A DNA stretch of 64,000 nt from Rhodoferax sp. OV413 (GTDB lineage Bacteria > Pseudomonadota > Gammaproteobacteria > Burkholderiales > Burkholderiaceae_C), in contig NZ_FNJA01000001.1 in assembly GCF_900104385.1 (NCBI RefSeq), positions 62,001 to 126,000 of the forward strand, written 5' to 3'. This document shows positions 7,946 through 19,698 of the stretch, piece after piece. Below the pieces are notes generated by a model. That model saw only the letters and a program-made list of their open reading frames with translations, did not search any database and was not told the origin of the DNA. Each line of letters starts with the position of its first letter. The first letter of the stretch is position 1. The position numbers and the translations under genes are program-made.

Positions 7946-9484
7946 CTAGGCGCGGTGGCTGAGCTTGAAGACCGCCACACCTTGCACCAGTTCGTTGGCC
8001 TGGTTGTTCAGACTGCTTGCGGCAGCGGCCATTTGCTCGACCAAGGCCGCGTTCTGCTGGGTCGCCTGGTCCATTTGTGTGACGGCTTCGCCGACCTGGG
8101 CCACACCCGAAGCCTGCTCGCTGCTGGCGGCGCTTATTTCGCCCATGATGTCCGTGACGCGGCGGATCGCGCTGACCACCTCGGTCATGGTGCTGCCGGC
8201 CTGGTCCACCAGGCTCGTGCCCTGGGCTACGCGTTCCACGCTGACGCCGATGAGGTTCTTGATCTCCTTGGCGGCCTCGGCACTGCGACCGGCCAGGCTG
8301 CGCACCTCGCTGGCCACCACCGCGAAACCGCGGCCTTGTTCGCCGGCGCGGGCGGCTTCTACGGCGGCGTTCAGGGCCAGGATATTGGTCTGGAAGGCAA
8401 TGCCATCGATCACGCTGATGATGTCGGCGATCTTGGTGGAGCTGTCATGTATGCCCTTCATGGTCTCGACCACCTGGCCCACCACCTGGCCGCCTTGTAC
8501 CGCAACCGCCGAGGCGCTCATGGCCAACTGGTTCGCCTGGCGTGCGTTGTCGGCGTTCTGTTTGACGGTGGAGCCCAGTTCTTCCATGGAGGCGGCGGTC
8601 TGCTCCAGTGCACTGGCCTGGCTTTCGGTGCGCGCGCTCAAGTCCTGGTTGCCTTGCGAAATTTCTGCGCTGGCGGTGGCCACGCTATCGGCATTGCTCT
8701 TCACGGTGTGGACGATGCCAGCAAAGTTGGTTTGCATGTGCGCCATCGACTTCAGCAGGCGCACGGTTTCTTCGTTGCCCGTGGGCTGCACCGACATCGA
8801 TAAATCCCCTTGGGACAGCTGGTCGGCGATCTGCATCGCGTAGTCCATGGGGCGGGCCAGGTACTTGGCCAGCCACAGCGCAGCCACCACCAGCACCGCG
8901 CTGGCCAAGGCCAGGGCTACGCCGATCTGTACCAGGGCCAGGCTCGCATAGTCTTGGGCCGCCTGGTGCATGTCGCGGCCGCTTTTTTCGATGGCGTCGG
9001 ACTGCTCGGCCATTTGTTTTTCCAGGTCGGTAAAGGCCTTCTGGAAGGCTGGCACCGCCGCCTGCGCCGCCGCCGGATCGGTGGCAGCCAGCCCGAGAAC
9101 CGTGGCAGCCGAGTCGGTGTAGCTCTTCACCATGGGCAATGTTTTTTCGATCACCGCCTTGACCTCGGGCGAGATCGGCAGGCCTTGCAAGGTCTTCAAT
9201 GCGTCGTTGAAGGTCTTGGCATGCTCGGGCAACCCCTTCTTGGCCTCGTCGATCTGGCCCTCGTCTTTGCTGATCGCACCCAGCAGGGCCAGCAACACGT
9301 CGCCGCGCACCGCGTCGTGCATCATGTCGGCCTCCTGGCTGCTTTGCAGGGCCACGCCCATGCCGATGGAGTCGCCGATCGCTCCCGTCAATCGCTTGGC
9401 GTTCAGCAGGCCGATGCCGCCGACCAAGCCAGCCATCAGGATACCGACCAAACCCAAGGAAAGAATCTGGTTGCGTAGTTTCAT
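7946..9484 (-). CDS. Methyl-accepting chemotaxis protein (4HB sensor)
   Basis: Chemoreceptor of 512 aa with the same layout as its downstream neighbour: TM1 near the N-terminus ([20 protein letters not shown]), a periplasmic helix bundle, TM2 at about residues 190-212, HAMP and the signalling hairpin. The sensor halves of the two proteins differ strongly, while the signalling halves are almost the same, which points to tandem duplication with sensor divergence or gene conversion. The ATG at 9484 is preferred over one six codons upstream because AAAGG sits 6-7 bases before it. No adaptation pentapeptide is seen. Ligand unknown. Confidence 0.92.
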   Translation of the reverse strand: MKLRNQILSLGLVGILMAGLVGGIGLLNAKRLTGAIGDSIGMGVALQSSQEADMMHDAVRGDVLLALLGAISKDEGQIDEAKKGLPEHAKTFNDALKTLQGLPISPEVKAVIEKTLPMVKSYTDSAATVLGLAATDPAAAQAAVPAFQKAFTDLEKQMAEQSDAIEKSGRDMHQAAQDYASLALVQIGVALALASAVLVVAALWLAKYLARPMDYAMQIADQLSQGDLSMSVQPTGNEETVRLLKSMAHMQTNFAGIVHTVKSNADSVATASAEISQGNQDLSARTESQASALEQTAASMEELGSTVKQNADNARQANQLAMSASAVAVQGGQVVGQVVETMKGIHDSSTKIADIISVIDGIAFQTNILALNAAVEAARAGEQGRGFAVVASEVRSLAGRSAEAAKEIKNLIGVSVERVAQGTSLVDQAGSTMTEVVSAIRRVTDIMGEISAASSEQASGVAQVGEAVTQMDQATQQNAALVEQMAAAASSLNNQANELVQGVAVFKLSHRA

Positions 9485-9626
9485 AGTGGCCTTTCGTCGC
9501 AAGAAGGAGTGCGTATCCGCCGCACCCTGCGACAGCAGGGGGCGTTACATATGCTAACGAACATTGTGGGCCGAAGCCAGAGGCAGTTTTACCAAGGCCG
9601 CCGGCCCGGGCCAGCGCCCCGTGCGC

Positions 9627-10100
9627 CTAGCGCTGGCGGGACTTCATGGCGCGCTCGACCTCGCGCTTGCCTTCGCGGTCCTTGATGGTGTCGCGCTTGT
9701 CGTGCTCGGCCTTGCCCTTGGCCAGAGCGATTTCGCATTTGATCTTGCCGGCCTTCCAGTGCAGGTTCAGCGGCACCAAGGTGTAGCCTTTTTGCTCGGT
9801 CTTGACGATCAGCTTCTTGATCTGCTCCTTGTGCAGCAATAGCTTCTTGGTGCGCACTTTGTCTGGGCTGATGTGGGTCGAGGCCGAATTCAGCGGGTGG
9901 ATCTGGCAGCCGATGATGAACAGCTCGCCATTGCGCACCACCACATAGCCGTCGGTCAGCTGTACCTTGCCTTCGCGCAGGGACTTGACCTCCCAGCCTT
10001 CCAGTACCAAGCCGCACTCGATGCGCTCCTCGAAGAAGTAATTGAAGGCGGCCTTTTTGTTGTCGGCAATGCGGGTATTGGTATCAGGTTTTTTGGCCAT
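9627..10100 (-). CDS. smpB: SsrA-binding protein SmpB
   Basis: Binds tmRNA and delivers it to stalled ribosomes for trans-translation. The 157-aa length is typical. The OB-fold body ([32 protein letters not shown]) and the basic C-terminal tail ([23 protein letters not shown]), which folds into the mRNA channel, are intact. It is divergent from ratA, an arrangement common in proteobacteria. Confidence 0.97.
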   Translation of the reverse strand: MAKKPDTNTRIADNKKAAFNYFFEERIECGLVLEGWEVKSLREGKVQLTDGYVVVRNGELFIIGCQIHPLNSASTHISPDKVRTKKLLLHKEQIKKLIVKTEQKGYTLVPLNLHWKAGKIKCEIALAKGKAEHDKRDTIKDREGKREVERAMKSRQR

Positions 10101-10160
10101 GGGGTACGAGGTGAGGGGAGCGCAAAGCTGGTTCTACAATCCCGCGCAGCCCTCCATTCT

Positions 10161-10601
10161 ATGAAAAACGTCCATAAGTCCGTCCTCATCTGGTACAGCG
10201 CCGAAGAAATGTTCGCGCTGGTCACCCAGGTTGCGCAATATCCGCAGTTTTTACCTTGGTGCGACCATGCCGCAGTGCTGTCGGAAGACGGCAGCGGTAT
10301 GACGGCCGAAGTCGGTATCGCTTTCAGTGGTCTGCACCAAAAGTTCATCACCCAGAACACCCATGTGGAGGGGCGCCAGGTGGTGATGAAATTGATCAAG
10401 GGGCCGTTTTCCAACCTGGACGGTACCTGGAGCTTTACCCCGGTGGGCGACGGCACACAGCGCGCTTGCCGGGTCGATCTGCAGCTGCACTATGGCTTCG
10501 ACAACATCGCGCTCTCAGCCTTGATCGGCCCGGTATTCGACCGGATTGCCGGCAGCTTGGTGGACGCCTTTGTGAAGCGTGCCGAACAGGTGTATGGCTA
10601 A
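10161..10601 (+). CDS. ratA: RatA/COQ10-type START domain protein
   Basis: 146-aa single START/COQ10 domain protein (MKNVHKSVLIWYSAEEMFALVTQVAQYPQFLPWC...). In E. coli RatA was reported to block 70S assembly, while relatives act in ubiquinone handling; which role applies here is not shown. The ATG at 10161 starts the domain without extra residues. A TACAAT -10-like box lies at 10135-10140. The gene overlaps the following rnfH-like gene by 8 bp, the usual RatA-RatB pair, and is divergent from smpB. Confidence 0.93.
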   Translation: MKNVHKSVLIWYSAEEMFALVTQVAQYPQFLPWCDHAAVLSEDGSGMTAEVGIAFSGLHQKFITQNTHVEGRQVVMKLIKGPFSNLDGTWSFTPVGDGTQRACRVDLQLHYGFDNIALSALIGPVFDRIAGSLVDAFVKRAEQVYG

Positions 10602-10935
10602 GCTGCTGCAGATCACTGTGGCCTGGTCTCCTGCGCCGCGCGAGGCCTATGAGTTGGTGTTCGAGCTACCCGAAGGGCAATCCGTAGGCGATGCCTTGGC
10701 TGCCTGCCAGGGATTGGAGCCGTTTGCCGGCCTGGATGTGACTGGCTATACGCTGGGCGTGTGGGGGAGGTCGGCTGTACCCGGCCAGCTGCTGCAAGCC
10801 TACGACCGGGTGGAGCTGTACCGCCCATTGACCGTAGACCCCAAGGTGGCCCGCCGTGAGCGCTTTGCCAGCCAGGGTGCGCGGGGCACCGGTTTGTTTG
10901 CCAAGAGGCGCGCCGGGGCGAAGGCCGGTTACTAG
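10594..10935 (+). CDS. RnfH family (UPF0125/RatB) protein
   Basis: 113-aa small ubiquitin-like fold protein (AKLLQITVAWSPAPREAYELVFELPEGQSVGDAL...), recognisable by the segment GVWGRSAVPGQLLQAYDRVELYRPLTVDPKVARRERF. Start ATG 10594 lies inside the end of ratA, consistent with translational coupling. The C-terminal tail is basic and glycine/alanine-rich. The biochemical function of the family is not settled. It ends 7 bp before the stop of the convergent DUF4124 gene. Confidence 0.9.
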   Translation: MAKLLQITVAWSPAPREAYELVFELPEGQSVGDALAACQGLEPFAGLDVTGYTLGVWGRSAVPGQLLQAYDRVELYRPLTVDPKVARRERFASQGARGTGLFAKRRAGAKAGY

Positions 10936-10942
10936 CCGCTTG

Positions 10943-11431
10943 TTACTGACAGTCCGACGCCATCACGTCCTGCAGGCGCTTGGTCTCAGCAGCCCGAGCG
11001 GCATCGTCCAGAATTTCCCGCTCGCCTTTTTCATTGACCCGAGCAATGCGCATGCCAGAGTCGTAGTTGGCCTTGGATTGCTTGGCGCGTTGGCAGTTTT
11101 CTGCCTTGGTCGCTGCAATTTTGTCGGTTTCGGCTTTGCGTTTGGCGGCTTCTGCGTCTTCTGCTTGCTTCTTTTTTTCTTCCAGCGCTTTGTCGGTACC
11201 GCTGATTTTGGGCGCCGAGGCTGCGGAGGCAGGAGCTTCGGCGGCCGCTACGGCCTTCGGCTTGGGCGTTCCGCCGGGCTGGCGCAGGATGTTCTTGCTG
11301 GGGATGTCAGGCGGTGGCGCTCGGTCGCTGAAGACCTTGTTACCACTGTTGTCCAGCCACTGCCATTGCGCAGATGCGGCCAGCGAAAGGACACATCCAA
11401 AGGCGACGACGAGGGCTTTGTGAATTTGCAT
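10943..11431 (-). CDS. DUF4124 domain-containing exported protein
   Basis: 162-aa protein with a signal peptide (to about residue 21, ASAQ) followed by a DUF4124 module (WQWLDNSGNKVFSDRAPPPDIPSKNILRQPG). A Pro/Ala-rich linker and a charged coiled-coil region rich in Lys, Glu and Ala (about residues 80-115) follow, with two cysteines in the C-terminal part (Cys113 region and the penultimate residue). DUF4124 proteins are common in betaproteobacterial envelopes but have no assigned activity. It stands convergent with rnfH and divergent from guaB. Confidence 0.88.
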   Translation of the reverse strand: MQIHKALVVAFGCVLSLAASAQWQWLDNSGNKVFSDRAPPPDIPSKNILRQPGGTPKPKAVAAAEAPASAASAPKISGTDKALEEKKKQAEDAEAAKRKAETDKIAATKAENCQRAKQSKANYDSGMRIARVNEKGEREILDDAARAAETKRLQDVMASDCQ

Positions 11432-11524
11432 TCCGCAAGTTTAGCTGGGGCAGGCGCACTTTTCCAAGGGGAGTAGGGTTGGGATTGTCATAACCCGGTA
11501 AAGAAAAGGGCGGGCGCAGGCTAG

Positions 11525-13021
<1,497 letters not shown>

Positions 13022-13046
13022 GCGCAGTCGGTAAGTAGTCTCCATC

Positions 13047-13073
13047 CGGGCAGCCAAGCGCTGCCCGTTTTTG
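13047..13073 (+). terminator. Hairpin with T-run between guaB and guaA
   Basis: CGGGCAG (13047-13053) pairs with CTGCCCG (13061-13067), extended by one inner pair, followed by TTTTT (13068-13072). This is the form of a Rho-independent terminator. Only 13 bp separate the T-run from the guaA start, so it would terminate or attenuate read-through from guaB. Confidence 0.6.
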
Positions 13074-13085
13074 ATTTTGACCCCC

Positions 13086-14708
<1,623 letters not shown>

Positions 14709-14732
14709 TGGTGCGGTTCAGCCGTCTCTTAC

Positions 14733-15713
14733 TCAAGGAGATGGCTGCTTCGGCCTCGGCTTAGTTCCGTCGGCCGGTGCATCCTCGGGCCCGGTCGCAG
14801 GCTCATGGGCCCAGGGGGCTTGCGCGAAATGACGCGCCAAAAACTCGATCAAGGCTTGCACCCGTGCAGGCCTTGCACGGCCCGGCGGGGTGACGATGTG
14901 CAGGGCGATGGGCGCGACCTGCCATCCGTCCAGCGCGGTCACCAATACGCCGGACTGCAGGTCTTGCCAGGCTAGAAATTCCGGTTGCAACGCCAGCCCC
15001 AGGCCGGCACGTAGCGCGGGGATCAAGCCCTCGGCATTATTGACCCGCAGCTTGGCCGGGACCACCTGAGCGAACTCGCCCAACTTCGGATGCTGGAAAC
15101 GCCAGGCCTCGCCAGTGCGAGTGTGCACGTAGCGCAGCGCGCGGTGTGTCGCCAGGTCACGCGGATGGCTGGGGCTGCCATGCTGGGCAAAGTACGCAGG
15201 CGCACCCACCAACAGCAGCCGCACCGTACATAGCCGGCGCGCCAGCAGGCTGGAATCGGGCAGGTTCGAAATGCGCAGCGCCACGTCAAACCCGTCAGCC
15301 ACCATGTCGATCAGCTCGTCGCTGAAATGCAGATCGGGGGCCACGTCTGGATGCAAGGCCATGAATGCGGGCAGGGCGGGCGCCAGGTGCGACACGCCAA
15401 ACGACATCGGCGCTGCAATGCGAATGGGGCCGCGCAGGTTCTTGGATTGCTCGGTCACTTCCGCCTCCACCGCCTCACCCTCGCTCAGGATGCGCGCTGC
15501 CCGCTCCAGTGATGCCTGCCCGCTAGCGGTGAGCGACATGCGCCGCGAGGTGCGGTGGAACAAGGTGGTTTTCAGCCGGCTCTCCAGGCGCGTGAGCGCC
15601 TTGGACACCGTGGGCTGCGAGATCGCCAATTCGGCAGCCGCCTTGGCGAAAGATCCGGTTTCGGCCACCTTGGCGAATATCGCCCATGCTTCCAGATCAG
15701 GCAATCTAGTCAT
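14733..15713 (-). CDS. LysR-type transcriptional regulator
   Basis: 326 aa. The N-terminal winged HTH (DLEAWAIFAKVAETGSFAKAAAELAISQPTVSKALTRLE) is followed by the substrate-binding effector domain. The C-terminus has an extra Pro/Lys-rich tail (about the last 20 residues). The CrgA-like start (LEAWAIFAKV) is common in proteobacterial regulators. It is divergent from the pirin gene with a 100-bp AT-richer gap, so pirin and possibly the downstream metabolic series are the likely targets. The effector is unknown. Confidence 0.93.
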   Translation of the reverse strand: MTRLPDLEAWAIFAKVAETGSFAKAAAELAISQPTVSKALTRLESRLKTTLFHRTSRRMSLTASGQASLERAARILSEGEAVEAEVTEQSKNLRGPIRIAAPMSFGVSHLAPALPAFMALHPDVAPDLHFSDELIDMVADGFDVALRISNLPDSSLLARRLCTVRLLLVGAPAYFAQHGSPSHPRDLATHRALRYVHTRTGEAWRFQHPKLGEFAQVVPAKLRVNNAEGLIPALRAGLGLALQPEFLAWQDLQSGVLVTALDGWQVAPIALHIVTPPGRARPARVQALIEFLARHFAQAPWAHEPATGPEDAPADGTKPRPKQPSP

Positions 15714-15813
15714 AGCATTTTTGGAATGAATTGTTTTCCATATTTTCTATTCTCTTAATGGTCTGTGGATCATAAAGTCTCTCCATCGCAACACAAACTT
15801 TTGGAGAAACAGC

Positions 15814-16515
15814 ATGATTGAACGCAGACCTTTCGACTCCCTCGGCGGTGCAGACCACGGCTGGCTCAATGCCAAGCACCATTTTTCGTTCGCCGAATAC
15901 CACGACCCTGCACGCATGGGCTGGGGTGCATTGCGGGTGTGGAACGACGACGCGATTGCCGCCGGCACCGGCTTCCCGCCGCATGCCCACGCCAACATGG
16001 AAATCATCACCTACGTACGGGAAGGTGCGATCACCCACCAGGACAACCTTGGCAACAAGGGTCGCACTGAAGCGGGCGACGTGCAGGTCATGAGTGCGGG
16101 CACCGGTATCCGCCATTCGGAATACAACCAGGAGCCCGGCGAGACCAAGATTTTCCAAATTTGGATCATGCCGGACGGCCGCGGCCTGCCCCCTTCCTGG
16201 GGCGCCAAGCCTTTCCCCAAGGGCGACCGGTCGGGCAGCTTCGTGGCGCTGGCCAGTGGCCTGCCGGGTGACGAAGGGGCCTTGCCTATCCGCACGAATG
16301 CACGGGTGTCCGGCGCCACACTGAAGGCGGGCGAAACAGCGGAATACCACCTGGGCAAGAACCGCCGTGCCTACCTGGTGCCCGCCATCGGCGAAGTGGA
16401 CGTGGACGGCGTGCGCCTGCTGGCCCGCGACGGCGCTGCCATCAGCGATGTGGACACCATCCGCGTGACCGCCATCGCTGATGCGGAACTGGTGCTGGTG
16501 GACACTGCACCTTGA
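15814..16515 (+). CDS. Pirin family protein
   Basis: 233-aa bicupin of the pirin family. The N-terminal cupin has the metal-binding pattern PPHAHANMEIITYV and later ISAGTG-like and HSEYN segments (GTGIRHSEYN), typical of pirins with quercetinase-like folds. The start ATG at 15814 has TTGGAG upstream. It is divergent from the LysR gene, which probably regulates it. Pirins are variously regulators or dioxygenases; the substrate cannot be inferred here. A strong hairpin follows the stop. Confidence 0.93.
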   Translation: MIERRPFDSLGGADHGWLNAKHHFSFAEYHDPARMGWGALRVWNDDAIAAGTGFPPHAHANMEIITYVREGAITHQDNLGNKGRTEAGDVQVMSAGTGIRHSEYNQEPGETKIFQIWIMPDGRGLPPSWGAKPFPKGDRSGSFVALASGLPGDEGALPIRTNARVSGATLKAGETAEYHLGKNRRAYLVPAIGEVDVDGVRLLARDGAAISDVDTIRVTAIADAELVLVDTAP

Positions 16516-16530
16516 GTTCAGCTTGTCATC

Positions 16531-16555
16531 GCAAGGGCTTGTTACAAGCCCTTGC
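16531..16555 (+). terminator. Strong hairpin after the pirin gene
   Basis: GCAAGGGCTTG (16531-16541) and CAAGCCCTTGC (16545-16555) are perfect 11-bp arms with a TTA loop, 16 bp after the pirin stop. No T-run follows, so it could be a Rho-dependent or processing structure rather than a classic terminator. Two weaker inverted repeats follow before the next gene (AACGG/CCGTT near 16590-16604 and CCGGTG/CACCGG at 16610-16632). Confidence 0.5.
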
Positions 16556-16678
16556 ATTGGCAGCACACATTCATCCAAGAAATCGCACAAACGGTCTATC
16601 CGTTGCGAGCCGGTGCATCTAACGTACACCGGGTTAGTACCTAGTCATTCCCTTTTTCATATCCAAGGAGTTCTCACC

Positions 16679-17332
16679 ATGGCCATTACCGCTACGCCCA
16701 CCGCAGGCGCCAAGTTGCTCACCCCCCACGACCACACCCTGGTGATGATCGACTTCCAGTCGCAAATGGCGTTCGCCACCAACTCCATCGATCCGGTGCT
16801 GCTGCGCTCCAACGCGGCCCTGGTGGCCAGCGCCGCCGCCGGTTTCGGTGCATCGACCATCCTCACCACAGTGGCCGAGAAAAGCTTCTCTGGCCCGATG
16901 TTTGAAGAGGTGACCGCCCCTTTCCCTGGCCAGGCCCTGCTGGACCGCACCTCCATGAACACCTGGGAAGACGCAGCTGTGATCAAGCGCATCAACGAAA
17001 TTGGCAAGAGTCGCATCGTGCTGGCCGGTCTGTGGACCAGCGTGTGCATCGTTGGCCCAGCTCTGTCAGCCATCGACCAGGGCTTCGAGGTGTATGTGAT
17101 TGCCGATGCCTGCGGCGATATCTCCAATGAGGCCCACAACCGCGCCATGGAGCGCATGGTGCAGGCCGGCGCGCAGCCTATGACTTCGCTGCAATACCTG
17201 CTGGAACTGCAGCGCGACTGGGCACGCACCGACACCTACGACATGACCACCGGCGTTGCCAAGAAGTTTGGCGGTGGCTACGGTATCGGCATCAACTACG
17301 CCCGCGCCATGTTTGGTGCGCACGAAGGCTAA
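16679..17332 (+). CDS. Isochorismatase-family cysteine hydrolase
   Basis: 217-aa cysteine hydrolase of the isochorismatase-like superfamily, closest in appearance to YcaC-type proteins. Asp25 (VMIDFQSQM) and Cys123 (LWTSVCIVGP) are the expected catalytic residues. The start ATG follows AAGGAG. The N-terminus has no signal peptide, so it is cytoplasmic. It leads a plus-strand series with an amidohydrolase, DoxX, MFS and SLAC1 genes, suggesting hydrolysis of an amide or related substrate. True isochorismate is unlikely given the neighbours; the substrate is unknown. Confidence 0.92.
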   Translation: MAITATPTAGAKLLTPHDHTLVMIDFQSQMAFATNSIDPVLLRSNAALVASAAAGFGASTILTTVAEKSFSGPMFEEVTAPFPGQALLDRTSMNTWEDAAVIKRINEIGKSRIVLAGLWTSVCIVGPALSAIDQGFEVYVIADACGDISNEAHNRAMERMVQAGAQPMTSLQYLLELQRDWARTDTYDMTTGVAKKFGGGYGIGINYARAMFGAHEG

Positions 17333-17383
17333 GCCGCTACCGACGCAATACACCCCCATCCGACCGACTGAGAAAGACCCACC

Positions 17384-19270
17384 ATGGCTGAAGCAAGCTA
17401 CCCCGACCTGATCCTGCACCGCGGCCTGTTCACCACACTGGACCGCGCCAACCCAACGGCCAGTGCGGTGGCGATCCGGGACGGCCGCTTCACCCATGTG
17501 GGGCGTGACCACGAGGTCATGCCGCTGGCCGGGCCGAACACCCGCGTGATCGACATGCGCGGCAAGCGTGTGCTGCCTGGCCTGATCGACAACCATCTGC
17601 ACATCATCCGGGGTGGACTCAACTTCAACCTGGAACTGCGCTGGGACGGTGTGCGCAGCCTGGCCGATGCCATGGGCATGCTCAAGCGCCAGGTGGACAT
17701 CACGCCCGCGCCGCAGTGGGTGCGCGTGGTGGGCGGCTTTACCGAACACCAGTTTGTCGAGAAGCGCCTGCCCACCATTGCCGAGCTGAATGCGGTGGCG
17801 CCGGACACCCCGGTGTTCCTGCTGCACCTGTACGACCGCGCTTTGCTCAACGGCGCCGCACTGCGGGCTGTGGGCTATACCAAGGACACGCCCGCGCCAC
17901 CCGGCGGCGAAATCGTGCGCGACAGCGCCGGCAACCCGAGCGGCCTGCTGCTGGCCAAACCCAACGCTTCCATCCTCTACGCCACGCTGGCCAAGGGCCC
18001 GAAGCTGCCGTACGAGTACCAACTGAATTCCACGCGCCACTTCATGCGCGAACTGAACCGCCTGGGCGTGACCGGCGCCATCGACGCCGGTGGCGGCTTC
18101 CAGAACTACCCGGACGACTACCAGGTCATCGAAGAACTGGCCAAGGCCGACCAGCTGACCATTCGCCTGGCTTACAACCTGTTCACCCAAAAGCCCAAGC
18201 AGGAGAAGGCCGATTTCCTGAACTGGACGGCAACGTCCCAATACAAACAGGGCACCGACTATTTCCGCCACAACGGTGCGGGCGAGATGCTGGTGTTCTC
18301 CGCAGCCGACTTCGAAGACTTCCGCCAGCCGCGCCCCGACATGGCGCCCGAGATGGAAGGCGAGCTTGAAGAGGTGGTGCGCCTGCTGGCGCAGAACCGC
18401 TGGCCTTGGCGCATGCACGCCACCTACGACGAAACCATCAGCCGCGCGCTCGATGTGTTCGAGCGTGTCAACCAGGACGTGCCATTGCAAGGCCTGAACT
18501 GGTTCTTTGACCACTGCGAAACCATCTCCGACCAAAGTATCGATCGCATCGCCGCACTCGGCGGTGGCATTGCCGTGCAGCATCGCATGGCCTACCAGGG
18601 CGAATACTTTGTCGAGCGCTACGGCCATGGCGCAGCCGAAGCCACGCCGCCGGTGAAGAAGATTCTGGAGAAGGGCGTAAAGGTCTCCGCTGGCACCGAC
18701 GCCACCCGCGTTGCCTCCTACAACCCCTGGGTTTCCCTCTCGTGGCTGGTCACGGGTAAGACCGTCGGCGGCATGCAGCTGTATCCGCAGCGTAACTGCC
18801 TGGACCGCGAAGCCGCGCTGCGCATGTGGACCGAGAACGTCACCTGGTTCAGCAACGAAGTCGGCAAGAAGGGCCGCATCGAAGTCGGCCAGTTCGCCGA
18901 CCTGGTGGTGCCCGACCGCGACTTCTTCGCCTGCGCCGAATCCGAGATTGCCGACACCACCGCGCTCTTGACTGTGGTCGGCGGCAAGGTGGTCTACGGC
19001 GCGGGTGACTTTGCATCGTTTGACGACACACCCCTGCCACCGGCCATGCCGGACTGGTCTCCCGTGCGCCGCTTCGGCGGTTATGCCGGCTGGGGCGAGC
19101 AGGGCGCGCCGCTGCAGGCCGTGATGAAGCAGGCGGCTGCCGCCTGTGCCTGCGCCAACGACTGCAATGTGCATGGCCACCAGCATGCGACGGCCTGGAG
19201 CAGCAAGCTGCCGATTGCCGACCTCAAGAGCTTCTGGGGCGCGCTGGGCTGCGCCTGCTGGGCAGTCTGA
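17384..19270 (+). CDS. Amidohydrolase (YtcJ-like, amidohydrolase family 3)
   Basis: 628-aa metal-dependent amidohydrolase. The barrel starts with the metal-site motif GLIDNHLHI; further conserved pieces are MHATYDE, DHCE and GTDATRVASYNPW. The C-terminal strand region (GQFADLVVPDRDFF) is standard for the family. Beyond it an extra tail of about 70 residues ends with CACANDCNVHGHQH and GCACWAV, a Cys/His cluster that looks like an added metal site. It follows the isochorismatase-like gene by 51 bp and its stop overlaps the DoxX start (TGATG). It probably hydrolyses an amide or carbamate; substrate unknown. Confidence 0.92.
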   Translation: MAEASYPDLILHRGLFTTLDRANPTASAVAIRDGRFTHVGRDHEVMPLAGPNTRVIDMRGKRVLPGLIDNHLHIIRGGLNFNLELRWDGVRSLADAMGMLKRQVDITPAPQWVRVVGGFTEHQFVEKRLPTIAELNAVAPDTPVFLLHLYDRALLNGAALRAVGYTKDTPAPPGGEIVRDSAGNPSGLLLAKPNASILYATLAKGPKLPYEYQLNSTRHFMRELNRLGVTGAIDAGGGFQNYPDDYQVIEELAKADQLTIRLAYNLFTQKPKQEKADFLNWTATSQYKQGTDYFRHNGAGEMLVFSAADFEDFRQPRPDMAPEMEGELEEVVRLLAQNRWPWRMHATYDETISRALDVFERVNQDVPLQGLNWFFDHCETISDQSIDRIAALGGGIAVQHRMAYQGEYFVERYGHGAAEATPPVKKILEKGVKVSAGTDATRVASYNPWVSLSWLVTGKTVGGMQLYPQRNCLDREAALRMWTENVTWFSNEVGKKGRIEVGQFADLVVPDRDFFACAESEIADTTALLTVVGGKVVYGAGDFASFDDTPLPPAMPDWSPVRRFGGYAGWGEQGAPLQAVMKQAAAACACANDCNVHGHQHATAWSSKLPIADLKSFWGALGCACWAV

Positions 19271-19698
19271 TGCTGGATTTTTTACACGAAGGGCGCTCAG
19301 CTTTCACTGCGCCCTGGGTGCACTGGTTGGCGCTGTTGTTTCTGTGTGCGGCCTATCTGCAAGGTGCATTCGACAAGGCCCGCGATTTCCCCGCGGCCGT
19401 GGCCGAGATGCGGCGATTCGGCCTGTCGCCGGCGGCGCCGCTGGCGGCCGCCACCATCGCCATGGAGTTCGTGGCCTCGGCCCTGATCCTCACGGGTTAC
19501 CACCGCTGGCTGGGCGCGCTGGCGTTGGCCGGCTTCACGGTAATGGCGAACTTTCTGGCCGACCGCTTTTGGCAGATGGACGACAAGCCCAAGTCCCAGC
19601 GCGTAATGGTGGCCAATTCTTTCTTTGAACACTGGGGCCTGGCAGGCGGATTTCTGCTGGTAGCTTGGTACGACCTCGGAGGTGCCCATGTCGGATAA
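19270..19698 (+). CDS. DoxX-family membrane protein
   Basis: 142-aa integral membrane protein with four predicted helices (WLALLFLCAAYLQGAFD, AAPLAAATIAMEFVASALIL, ALALAGFTVMANFLA, GLAGGFLLVAWYDL). The motif QGAFDKARDF and the acidic/His pattern are typical of DoxX. The ATG shares its A with the amidohydrolase stop, so the two are translationally coupled. DoxX proteins occur with oxidoreductases and catabolic genes. The role here is not clear. Confidence 0.87.
   Translation: MLDFLHEGRSAFTAPWVHWLALLFLCAAYLQGAFDKARDFPAAVAEMRRFGLSPAAPLAAATIAMEFVASALILTGYHRWLGALALAGFTVMANFLADRFWQMDDKPKSQRVMVANSFFEHWGLAGGFLLVAWYDLGGAHVG

Noticed and set aside
17066-19186. A 706-codon open frame antisense to the amidohydrolase
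   Set aside because: His/Gly/Ala/Val-rich shadow typical of GC-rich DNA; the opposite strand has a clear YtcJ-like enzyme.
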